Source of the DNA: Linnemannia hyalina
Taxonomy: Eukaryota > Mortierellomycota > Mortierellomycetes > Mortierellales > Mortierellaceae
Direction of reading: 5' to 3'
DNA length: 64,000 nt
Assembly: GCA_019671135.1 (NCBI GenBank)
Contig: JAHRHY010000001.1
Span: 3,038,001 to 3,102,000, forward strand
Shown here: positions 1 through 8,997 of the stretch, piece after piece
Layout: each line of letters opens with the position of its first letter
Position numbering within the stretch: the first letter of the stretch is position 1
Program-made: the position numbers and the translations under genes
Notes under the pieces: model-generated
Database searches by the model: none
The model's input: the letters and a program-made list of their open reading frames with translations, nothing else
What the model was told of the DNA's origin: nothing

Positions 1-74
1 TGTTCATTGATGACTGTTAGGGAGTTGATTTGTCGTCCTTTGACATTAATTCTTGTTTTCTACTTCGTCCATAG

Positions 75-649
75 ATTTGACGGTTGGACCAAAGATTGGG
101 AGTACAGACAGGAAACAAATCCTTGAATCGGCGGACGAGTACATTTCGGCGTTTGGGGTCCAGGAAAGGCCGGCGGTATCGACCAGCTTCTTGGAAAGGA
201 TGGGATTCATGAAGCACCGTCTGCCAGCCCTCGAGAATGGGGAAGAACCGATTCGCCAGAAGCACGAATATGAGTTGGTGGACGGCACTTTCCCGACTGT
301 CAACACTCGCATCACAAGGAGCCATATCAACACTGCCGCCGCCGATTCTTCGGACGAACTGGAACATGATGAGTTTGGTGATGAAATCGAACAAGGATTG
401 GATCAGAAAGAATCTGGACAGAGCTGGTTGTCGAGGAAGAAGCGACAAGAGGCGTTTGAGGAGAAGATTGGACTCTCCGAGACAGAGTACATCAAGATCA
501 ATGAGGCCGAGTGGGAGGACTTTATCGAGTTCAAGCCGGGGATGCCCAAGCTGATCGAGAAGCTCCACAGCCCCAAGCGGATGGGCCACTTTGGCAACCG
601 GCCGAGTAAGAAGACGTCCAAGATCTTTAGCAACAACGACGGCTGGTGA
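75..649 (+). CDS. 3'-terminal exon of an unrecognised protein (5' part lies outside the window)
   Basis: The reading frame is open from the left edge region to a stop at 647-649. A good acceptor (pyrimidine-rich run ending in TAG at 72-74) precedes position 75, and the exon begins with the last two bases of a split codon, so this is the terminal exon of a spliced gene. The roughly 190 visible residues are hydrophilic, with an acidic patch near the middle and a basic C-terminus. There is no membrane segment, and I recognise no family motif. The ATG at 53 falls in the inferred intron, so I do not use it as a start. Product unknown. Confidence 0.55.
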
Positions 650-908
650 ACAACAACCTTAGATAGTGAAGTTGTAATACAAACTGCATGCATTGACAAT
701 CAATCGCTATTCAGGTACACATCCCAAAGGTCCGTGTGACGGCCATTCAACGGTTGATGGTTGAGCCAATGAATTTGAGCCAACCACTCGCAAAGCTTCT
801 TTCTTTCCACTCCACACTTCCTTGTCGCCATCGTTTTTGTTTCTTCTTTGTTTCTTTTCATTCCATTACCATCCTTCTTCCTTTCTCACTCACATCAACC
901 TCACAGTC

Positions 909-1867
909 ATGCGTTACACCATCTCATCACTGGCCTGTCTGGCCCTCGCCGCAACCACCGTCATCGCCGGTTCCGTCCCCGAGATTGATGATGGTAACCT
1001 TCTTTTACATTCCTTCAAAAGGCTTGGAACTTAACTGGACTAGCTGCCACAGAGAACAAACGCACACAAAACATACAACGCATACTTGCAGTTAACCGTA
1101 CAAGTGACATGCTCTAACCTGCCCTTCTTGCCGTAACACTAAACCAAAATAGAATACCAAAAGGTTACTTGCGGATCATCGATCAAGTTGACACACGAAA
1201 AGACGAGCTTCAAGTTGCACTCGCATCAGATCCCCTACGGCACCGGTTCAGGACAGCAATCCATCACTGCCGTTCCTGGAAAAGATGATACCAACTCTCT
1301 CTGGCTCGGTAATTGACTTTTGTTATCGCACAGTGGATGTTATTTGGCGCGTCAGATCTAGATATTCCGAGGAGGACGAAATGAATCCATACCAGTGGAA
1401 TACTAACCCTTGACTCGATTTCGTTTTCTTCGCATACTTCTTCGTCACCTTTGATAGTGATGGCACAGTTGGGAAACACTTGTGAACGCGGTGAAACGAT
1501 CCCCTGCGGGAGCACCGTCCGGTTGAAACACGTCAACACCAAAAAGTTCCTCCACTCTCACCACCACCACTCGCCCATGTCCGGAGGTTTGGAAGTCTCC
1601 GCCTACGACGGACAGGACGATGGCGACAACTGGGTGGTCGAATGCACAAATAAGAAGGACGAGTTCTGGACACGCGAGGCGGTGGTAAAGATGAGACATT
1701 TGGGGACAGGGACGTATCTGAGCAGCTCTACGCGCCATGTATATGGTAACCCTATCCCTGGCCATCAGGAGGTTGCGGCGCATCAGGGAGAGTATCAGCA
1801 GGCGGAGCAGACTTGGAGTGCGCAGGAGGGCGTTTATTTTGCCGAAAATGTCAAGGAGGAGCTGTAA
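909..1867 (+). CDS. SDF2: SDF2-like MIR-domain ER luminal protein
   Basis: Three exons (909-993, 1153-1308, 1458-1867) join in frame to 216 residues, close to the roughly 211 of animal and plant SDF2. Residues 1-20 form a signal peptide. The rest is MIR-repeat sequence with family-typical phrases such as VTCGSSIKLTHE, LHSH, GDNWVVEC and VKMRHLGTGTYLS. The C-terminus is KEEL, a variant of the KDEL/HDEL retrieval signal, which fits a soluble ER lumen protein. In other eukaryotes SDF2 works with ER Hsp70/Hsp40 chaperones and protein O-mannosylation quality control. MIR domains also occur in PMT mannosyltransferases, but this protein lacks their membrane segments. Family call is firm; the partner role is from established knowledge. 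Confidence 0.9.
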
Positions 1868-2151
1868 TGAGTTTGAGGTGAACACAGAGCATAACGAGAT
1901 AAGGATATTTACACAGGACATTTCAATACAGAACTTTAGAAACGATGCAAGCGATAATGGCCACTGAAATAACTCAAGGCATAGGCATGAAGAGTGTGTG
2001 CGAAGGGAAAAAAAAGTGTCTGTATTATTATGTTATGTTATGTTATGTTATGTATTGCGGCTACGAGGTAGAACTACTATGAACAGTTGGGATGCATTTA
2101 GAAAAATATTGGATATTGTCGAACTGCAGTAAAAGAGACCATCAGGCTTTT

Positions 2152-3507
2152 TTAAGCAATCTTGATGATGATCTTGCCTTTGGCGCGGTGAGACATGCTC
2201 TTGTCAAACGCAGCAACGACCGAGGCCAACGTGAACTCGTTGACAGAGTCAATCACAGGGTCAGCATGGGTCTCGTTCAAAAGGTTGATGGCCTTAGTCA
2301 GAACCTCACCGTTAGGGAAGGTGGTGAAGAGATGGTAGCCTGGTCCGCGCTTAAGGAAGGACGAGACTTTGTTGTATCCGATATTTACGCCGGCGGCCAA
2401 GAAGGTGAAGAGTGAGTCCATTGTGTTGTCAGGCCCTGCGATCCTGACTAGGTTTCCACTTGGCTTCAAGATCGTCGCGCTCTTTGCCCAGATCTATTTT
2501 TCGTATGCATACATGCACGCAGGAAAGATGTTAGCATTGATAGTCCAATCATACTCCATTATAGCATCGACTAACAATGAAAAGAGCAGTAAGAAGAAAA
2601 GGTGAATTACCTCAGCGGCGGACCCAACGGTGTCAAAAACGAGGTCAAAATCCTGATGAGTGTACTTTTCGGTGACATCCTCCTTCTTGTAATCGACAAC
2701 CTCGTCAGCGCCAAGGCTCTTGACTAGCTCCACGTTGTCAGTCGAGCAAACCCCGACTACATATGCGCCCAATGCCTTGGCGATCTGCACGCCCACCGTG
2801 CCTATGATGAAAATCAGCAAAAAAAGAACAAAGAATGAACGACATGACGTGAGTAAGGAATTTAAGTATTTCATGCATAGACGCTATTGAATACTTTGCG
2901 CATTGACGATTGGGCGGTTCCATAAGTTTGGGGAGAATGGGAATGCATGAGTACAAAATTGCTTGCTGTTGTAACTGCTGAATATCTTACCTGTACCACC
3001 GCTGGCGCCATTGATGAGGACTTTATCGCCCTCCTTGAGGTTACCCCGGACAACGAGCGCCTGCCAAACCGTCGTCGCAACCAACGGCCAAGCCGCAGCC
3101 TGTTCATGTGTCCACCTTACCGGCTTCCTTGCCAAATACGCCTCCGCAACAACCGTATACTCTGTCAACGCCCCGGACTGACTAAAATCCAACATTGCCA
3201 CCACCTCATCCCCGACCTTAAACCCGCTCTTGGCTTTGGGTCCTACCGCAGCAATAGTACCCGAAATATCCAGACCGGGGACTTTGATCTTGGGCATGAG
3301 AAGTCGAGGGACCCCGCCCCGCATGAGTTTCCAGTCGACTGGGTTGAGGGCAGCGGCGTGGACTTTTACAAGAACGTTTGAGCCGGTTACGGTGGGGATG
3401 GGTGCGGATTCATTGAAGGAGAGGGTTTCTTTTGGGGAGAGGGAAGGGGTTGTATATTGGACGGATTTGATTGTTTGGGGGAGGTGGGAGGAGGTCTTGT
3501 CAGTCAT
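2152..3507 (-). CDS. Quinone oxidoreductase-like MDR protein, copy A
   Basis: Three exons on the minus strand (2991-3507, 2611-2801, 2152-2493) give 349 residues. The protein is a zinc-independent medium-chain dehydrogenase/reductase of the quinone oxidoreductase / RTN4IP1-like type. It has the N-terminal GroES-like half (VLVKVHAAALNPVDWK, PGLDISGTI, GFKVGDEV) and a Rossmann NAD(P)H motif GASGGTGTVG near residues 166-176, then a typical CSTDN and GADEVVDY series. No zinc-ligand pattern is visible. Likely reaction: NAD(P)H-dependent reduction of quinones or enones; substrate unknown. Copy B at 4609-5961 is a tandem paralogue. Both introns are identical between the copies although exon 3 and the first half of exon 1 differ, which points to gene conversion. 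Confidence 0.9.
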
Positions 3508-4010
3508 TTTTTTGTTTTATGTTGTGATGTTCGTGATTTGAAGAGGAGAAAGAAATAAAAGAAGGGAGGGAATAATAAGAGATTTTTTGGAATGGTGGGA
3601 ATGATGTGAATATTTGGTGAAAAGACGTTTTAAATTATTTTTTCATCATGGGTCCACGTCAACACAATGGATCAACTCGATCGGATTCGGGTTTTAGTTT
3701 GTTGGCATGTGCGGCGAGCAGTAGGGTCAACAACATGAAACAAAAAAGTGATCGGTGGGCGCTATATATGAGCAGAACCCGGCTGGCCGCTTTGTCCTAA
3801 GCCCGTTTGGCATTAGCTCTTTGCTGCTAAAGGAACAGCCTAACTACGCGTACGCATTGGGTACACAGCGACAACTACACTCGATTTGATGCCATCCTTT
3901 TTTAGACACGCGTCTCTTGATCGATTCTCGTTCGCAATCCCGAAGGGACATTTTCATTTGTGATGAACACCCATTTGGCGGCAACCTACTTATGCTCAAA
4001 TGAATTGCGC
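3508..4010. promoter_or_regulatory. Promoter region of MDR copy A, formerly bidirectional
   Basis: This interval matches the divergent MDR-B/CTF8 promoter (5962-6355) piecewise, including shared blocks around TCATGGGTCCACGTCAAC and AGCAGAACCCGGCTGG. A TATATA box is present near 3767-3772; in the other copy this site reads TATATC. The right-hand partner, CTF8, is truncated here, so only the leftward MDR-A gene has an intact coding region. Confidence 0.55.
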
Positions 4011-4328
4011 GTCACAACTGGGACAGCAGGCGGGAAAGGAAAGAACAAGGATAGCAGCAATCGTCGGCGGAGTTCTGTATTGCCACCGCACTACCATCAC
4101 CAGGACGATGATACGATGAATACCACAACGGACGTTTCTACCGCCGCCCCCAACGACACAGATGCGACAGGGCTGTCGGCGGATCCACTGGCACCTTCCA
4201 ACATTAAGGATACAGTACAGTACTATACTGTTGCGGTTATTCGGCAAAAGATCATCTTCAACACCATGCCTGTGCCGATCATCCATCATGAACGACGTGG
4301 ACTGACTGTGATCAAACGTGGCGTATGA
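4011..4328 (+). pseudogene. CTF8 pseudogene (3' part only)
   Basis: The open frame to the stop at 4326-4328 is nearly identical to the second exon of intact CTF8 (6840-7159), with only a few changes such as N to K and D to Y. The start codon, exon 1, intron and first part of exon 2 are missing. The break falls in a GTCACA hexamer (4011-4016), which occurs twice in the intact copy (6356-6361 and 6842-6847). A single 486-bp deletion between those repeats explains the junction exactly. The ATG at 3960-3962 opens the frame again, but on promoter sequence, so I do not believe a functional Ctf8 is made. Confidence 0.88.
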
Positions 4329-4423
4329 GGCGACTCGGCATACGCCCTGTCTCTCCCTCCAGCAATCTTGCGCAATACGGAGCACGGTTGCGAGACGCAG
4401 GCGACATCGCTCTTTGTCCAACT

Positions 4424-4443
4424 CCCCCCTCCCCCCCCCCCCC
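4424..4443. repeat. Cytosine-rich tract at duplication junction
   Basis: About twenty bases, all C except one T, lie exactly between duplication units 1 and 2. A shorter C-rich run (around 7259-7267) follows unit 2. The tract may mark the recombination joint or be a later expansion. Confidence 0.8.
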
Positions 4444-4608
4444 GGCCGCTGAAATAATTCAAAGCATTAAGAGTATGTGCGGAGGAGAAAAGTGTACTAT
4501 TATGTTATATATTGCGGCTATGAAGTTGAATTACTATGAACAGTTGGAATGCATTTAGAAAAATATTGGATATTGTTGAACTGCAGTAAAAGAGACCACC
4601 AGGCTTTT

Positions 4609-5961
4609 TTAAGCAATCTTGATGATGATCTTGCCTTTGGCGCGGTGAGACATGCTCTTGTCAAACGCAGCAACGACCGAGGCCAACGTGAACTCGTTGA
4701 CAGAGTCAATCACAGGGTCAGCATGGGTCTCGTTCAAAAGGTTGATGGCCTTACTCAGAAGCTCACTGTTAGGGGAGCCGGAGAAGAAATGGTAACCTGG
4801 TCCGCGCTTGAGGAAGGACGAGACTTTGTTGTACCCAATTTCTGCGCCGAAGGCCAAGAAGGTGAAGAATGAGTCCAATATGTTGTCAGCTGCTCCGATC
4901 CTGACCAAGTTTCCGCTTGGCTTCAAGATCGTCGCGCTCTTTGCCCAGATCTATTTTTCGTATGCATACATGCACGCAGGAAAGATGTTAGCATTGATAG
5001 TCCAATCATACTCCATTATAGCATCGACTAACAATGAAAAGAGCAGTAAGAAGAAAAGGTGAATTACCTCAGCGGCGGACCCAACGGTGTCAAAAACGAG
5101 GTCAAAATCCTGATGAGTGTACTTTTCGGTGACATCCTCCTTCTTGTAATCGACAACCTCGTCAGCGCCAAGGCTCTTGACTAGCTCCACGTTGTCAGTC
5201 GAGCAAACCCCGACTACATATGCGCCCAATGCCTTGGCGATCTGCACGCCCACCGTGCCTATGATGAAAATCAGCAAAAAAAGAACAAAGAATGAACGAC
5301 ATGACGTGAGTAAGGAATTTAAGTATTTCATGCATAGACGCTATTGAATACTTTGCGCATTGACGATTGGGCGGTTCCATAAGTTTGGGGAGAATGGGAA
5401 TGCATGAGTACAAAATTGCTTGCTGTTGTAACTGCTGAATATCTTACCTGTACCACCGCTGGCGCCATTGATGAGGACTTTATCGCCCTCCTTGAGGTTA
5501 CCCCGGACAACGAGCGCCTGCCAAACCGTCGTCGCAGCCACCGGCCAAGCCGCAGCCTGTTCATGTGTCCACCTCGCCGGCTTCCTTGCCAAATACGCCT
5601 CCGCAACAACCGTATACTCTGTCAACGCCCCGGACTGACTAAAATCCAACGCTGCCACCACCTCATCCCCGACCTTAAACCCGCTCTTGGCTTTGGGTCC
5701 TACCGCAGCAATAGTACCCGAGATATCCAGACCGGGGACTTTGATCTTGGGCAGGAGGAGTCGAAAGACCCCGCCTTGCATGAGTTTCCAATCGGCCGGG
5801 TTGAGGGCAGCGGCGTGGACTTTTACAAGAACGTTTGAACCAGTTACGATGGGGATGGGTGCGGATTCATTGAAGGAGAGTGCTTCTTTTGGAGAGAGGT
5901 AGAAGGTTGTCCATTGGACGGATTTGATTGTTTGGGGAAGGTGGGAGGTCTTGTCAGTCAT
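4609..5961 (-). CDS. Quinone oxidoreductase-like MDR protein, copy B
   Basis: Three exons (5448-5961, 5068-5258, 4609-4950) encode 348 residues, one serine shorter than copy A near the N-terminus. Domain order and the Rossmann motif GASGGTGTVG match copy A. Amino-acid differences cluster in the N-terminal 100 residues and in exon 3 (for example RIGAADNILDSFF against RIAGPDNTMDSLF). Exon 2, both introns and the 3' part of exon 1 are identical to copy A. It is transcribed divergently from CTF8. Substrate unknown. Confidence 0.9.
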
Positions 5962-6447
5962 TTTTTGTTTTATTTCGACGTTCGTGAAGAAATGGGGATA
6001 ATAAAAGTTTTGTGGGATGGTGTGAATATTTGATGAAAGACGTTTTCATCATGGGTCCACGTCAACGGTCCACGTCAACGCAACGCAACGCAATGTATCA
6101 ACTCGATCGAATTCGGGTTTTAGTTATTTGTCATGTGCAGCGAGCAGGGGACAACAACATGAAACAAAAAAGTGATCGGTGGGCGTTATATCTGAGCAGA
6201 ACCCGGCTGGCCGCTTTGTCCTAAGCTTGTTAGGCTTTAGCTCTTTGCTTGGCATATACTGTTAAACGAACAGCCTAGCTACGCGTCGAAGGACATATTC
6301 ATTTATGATCAACACCCATTTGGTGGCAACCCACTTATGTTCAAATGAATTGCGCGTCACACAAAAAGGTGCTGTGTCAACAATAACATTCAAACGCGCG
6401 CCTTGGTTACACTCCTCTTTCCTTTGTCCATCTACGAAACACACACG
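5962..6447. promoter_or_regulatory. Divergent promoter between MDR copy B and CTF8
   Basis: A 486-bp non-coding interval separates the two divergent start codons. It contains a duplicated GGTCCACGTCAACG element (around 6053-6077) followed by a short CGCAA-type run, which unit 1 lacks. No clear TATA box is present. Confidence 0.55.
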
Positions 6448-7159
6448 ATGGTGCTCATCTCTATACCCACAACGGTCGCAGACAAGACCCAAACAGCAAC
6501 GACACTTGCAACATGTGTCGACACAAAGTCAACCGTCATGCTCGAGTTCCAAGGAATGATTGAGATGGACGGACAGACTTGGGCTGGAAACGCACTCGGA
6601 CAACTCTCTATCCTTGACGGGGTGAGTACAGGCAAAAGGAAATAAATACAAGGAAGGATAAACCTGTAAGATGTCCCGAGAAGGGGTTCTAACCCGGATG
6701 ATATGTACCATGGCCAAAAAAAATTAGGAAGTGAAAGCACAATTGGTTATCGGAAACCATCGCCTGGACGGAAAGGTGGTCATGCTGGATAAGCCATTAC
6801 TCTTGATCCAGAAACAGCAGAAACCAAAGTACAGTCAGGATGTCACAACTGGTACAGCAGGTGGGAAAGGAAAGAACAATGATAGCAGCAATCGTCGGCG
6901 GAGTTCTGTATTGCCACCGCACTACCATCACCAGGACGATGATACGATGAATACCACAACGGACGTTTCTACCGCCGCCCCCAACGACACAGATGCGACA
7001 GGGCTGTCGGCGGATCCACTGGCACCTTCCAACATTAAGGATACAGTACAGTACGATACTGTTGCGGTTATTCGGCAAAAGATCATCTTCAACACCATGC
7101 CTGTGCCGATCATCCATCATGAACGACGTGGACTGACTGTGATCAAACGTGGCGTATGA
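6448..7159 (+). CDS. CTF8: Ctf8, subunit of the Ctf18-RFC clamp loader
   Basis: Two exons (6448-6621, 6728-7159) give 201 residues. The N-terminal block (VMLEFQGMIE, GNALGQLSI) and LVIGNHRLDGKVV-MLDKP match the Ctf8/CHTF8 family, as does the C-terminal block VIRQKIIFNTMPVPII. Between them lies a hydrophilic insertion of roughly 60 residues, low in complexity and rich in S, T, D and R, which the human protein lacks. Ctf8 joins Dcc1 and Ctf18 in the alternative PCNA loader used in sister-chromatid cohesion and replication-fork signalling, in the nucleus. A 3' fragment of this gene sits as a pseudogene in the neighbouring duplication unit. Confidence 0.9.
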
Positions 7160-7831
7160 GGCGACTCGGCATACGCCCTGTCTCTCCCTCCAGCAATCTT
7201 GCGCAATACGGAGCACGGTTGCGAGACGCAGGCGACATCGCTCTTTGCCCAAACACTACCCCCCTCCCAATTGTATTATAGCATAATAAAGCAACACTTA
7301 TGACACATATCTGTCATTTAAGTCATATCTACTCAGCTGTTAACCAAGCACGACCATTCCACATGGGTGTACAAGACATTATTTATTGAGAACGTGTCTT
7401 TCTGTTGAGAGCTTGCTGAAATCCATAAAGAAGTGAGGCGTGTAGTAGAGGCAACAGCCATCTTGCTTGACGCGGTAGTAATAGATTGAAAGAGATATCT
7501 GAATCCTATCTCGGGCTCACTTGAGTGTCCACGACTCCGGGGTCCCATCGCATACGGACCCATCTGGGGATCATCTTTGTGTCTGCTCCATTGGTGGCCA
7601 TGGTAAAAACTCCACAGTCAACGGACGATTCTGGGATCAGTGAAAGCGATGGTTCGCCTTGAGATCCCTGGTAAGCAGCGACCTTGGCAAACTGTTGACC
7701 GGATGCTCCTCCGCCAACTTGATCCTGTATAGTGCCATGATTGTCATCGCAGTGGCGGTTGCTGTTGTTGCCGTCACTCTTGATGCTGTTGTAGCTCTTG
7801 CTGATAAAGATATCGACAACAAGCGCGCCTG
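7160..7831. other. Intergenic region between CTF8 and LTO1 (convergent genes)
   Basis: No gene is recognised in this 670-bp stretch. A plus-strand open frame around 7640-7834 encodes a strongly hydrophobic run (from MIVIAVAVAVV), but it has no clear start, is preceded by a stop and overlaps the LTO1 stop codon. It could be a relic exon. Confidence 0.4.
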
Positions 7832-8572
7832 TTAATAAAACATCTTGCTCTTAGGAGCGTCGATATAACGCTCGGCGGTCTGCAAAGCCGAAGCGACAGT
7901 CTTAAACTTTCCACGGATCCTGTCCAGTAACGCGACCACGTCGTCGTCCAATTGATTCTGACGTGGGAACGAATCGATCAAGTCTAAAAGCGAGTTGATC
8001 TTCTTGAGGGACCTAAGTGGAAGTAATAATAGTCAATTGAAATAAATATGACAGACATGAGTCAGCAGTCAATGCGGGAAGAAGGAAGAAACCAGACTAA
8101 TGCCAATGGGTAAAAGGTTATCCGGCTATTCAGAGGAAGACAAATATAGTTCGCTTTCCATGCCTAGCAGGAAGTCCATGGAAGCTTGGAGAGAAAAACG
8201 GTCGTGTAACGGAAAACTTACTTTTCAGAAATGCGCTCAGGATCCTGCTGGGCAAGCGTCTTCCAAAGCTGAGCACAACCTGCATAGTATCCAACCTCTC
8301 GGGACAGCTCAAAGCCCTTCTCACAGCCCATGACTCGGCCTTCAATGGCTCCGTTTCTCTCTCCTGCGGCCATGCCGTCCTCACGACCAAACTCTACAAA
8401 CCTATTTCGATTTAGCAAAGGAACTTTTTTGTTTAGTACACCGAACTACCACGGAACCCGATCGAGTGTCCAGAGAATTTGAGGCAAGTGAGAAAGGGAC
8501 GTACATGTTCTCGAGGTGGACGAGAGCGTCGAGATCCAGCTCCTTTGACAATTCGTATTCGGTGTTGGCCAT
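7832..8572 (-). CDS. LTO1: LTO1 (ORAOV1-like), adaptor for Fe-S insertion into Rli1/ABCE1
   Basis: Three exons (8505-8572, 8222-8401, 7832-8012) join in frame to 142 residues, similar to the 137 of human ORAOV1. Exon 2 carries the family's repeated G-x3-G pattern (EFGREDGMAAGERNGAIEG, then GRVMGCEKGFELSREVGYYAG). Exon 3 holds an alpha-helical C-terminus with DRIRGKFKTV, also typical. Lto1 forms a complex with Yae1 and recruits the cytosolic iron-sulfur assembly machinery to the ribosome-recycling ATPase Rli1. The start codon was chosen because it opens a short acidic N-terminus and is followed by a consensus donor. It is divergent from the 2-isopropylmalate synthase gene. Confidence 0.88.
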
Positions 8573-8997
8573 GGTTCCTGATGTTTGCGTGTTTGCTTGT
8601 TCCTTGGATGAATGGAGAGTTGATCAGATTCAGGAATGGGTTGTTCGCCAACAAACAACACCATTTTTGGCTGAGTAATGCGAGATCTCGTCACGTGCAG
8701 AGTGGAGGGTGCAAAGAGTCACTTCTGTCAACGTCAGGCCAGTCAGAATTGGCCCTCCACTTTTGCGTTACATCGAAAGGGCGTGCAAATGCGCAAATGC
8801 TTTGTCGCATCTCGGAAATAAATAAGAGACGATAAAAAGGCTAACGTCCCTCCTTTCTTCTTCACTTTTTAAACACACATATCCACACACCTCTCTTTTG
8901 CCGAGCATCACCACTCTTTTCTCTTCTCTGCTCTCACCCCACCCTCACTACTCTACAACTCCTTCTCATATACCAGATCACACACTTACACACATCA
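8573..8997. promoter_or_regulatory. Divergent promoter between LTO1 and 2-isopropylmalate synthase
   Basis: A 425-bp interval between divergent start codons. The half nearer the synthase (from about 8850) is a pyrimidine-rich leader, a pattern seen before many genes in this window. No regulator site was identified. Confidence 0.5.

Larger units (their letters stand above)
1959..4421. repeat. Segmental tandem duplication, unit 1
   Basis: This stretch matches 4444-7251 in the same order and orientation: MDR gene downstream region, MDR gene, its promoter region, and the 3' part of CTF8. The left edge lies about 90 bp after the SDF2-like stop codon. The offset between units is a constant 2457 bp from the MDR stop codon through most of exon 1, so there are no indels there. 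Unit 1 is shorter mainly because 486 bp including the start of CTF8 is missing. The units are separated by a cytosine-rich tract (4424-4443). Confidence 0.9.
4444..7251. repeat. Segmental tandem duplication, unit 2
   Basis: Second unit of the duplication described at 1959-4421. It holds MDR copy B and an intact CTF8 in divergent orientation, and is the more complete unit. Similarity to unit 1 stops around 7251, about 90 bp after the CTF8 stop. Confidence 0.9.

Noticed and set aside
7333..7563. 76-codon minus-strand frame downstream of CTF8
   Set aside because: No recognisable motif, no good start context and no splice partners; length is within chance for this base composition.
7638..7834. 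Plus-strand frame with a hydrophobic run overlapping the LTO1 stop
   Set aside because: It is closed upstream by a stop, has no clear acceptor, and overlaps the real LTO1 terminal exon; best left as a possible relic.
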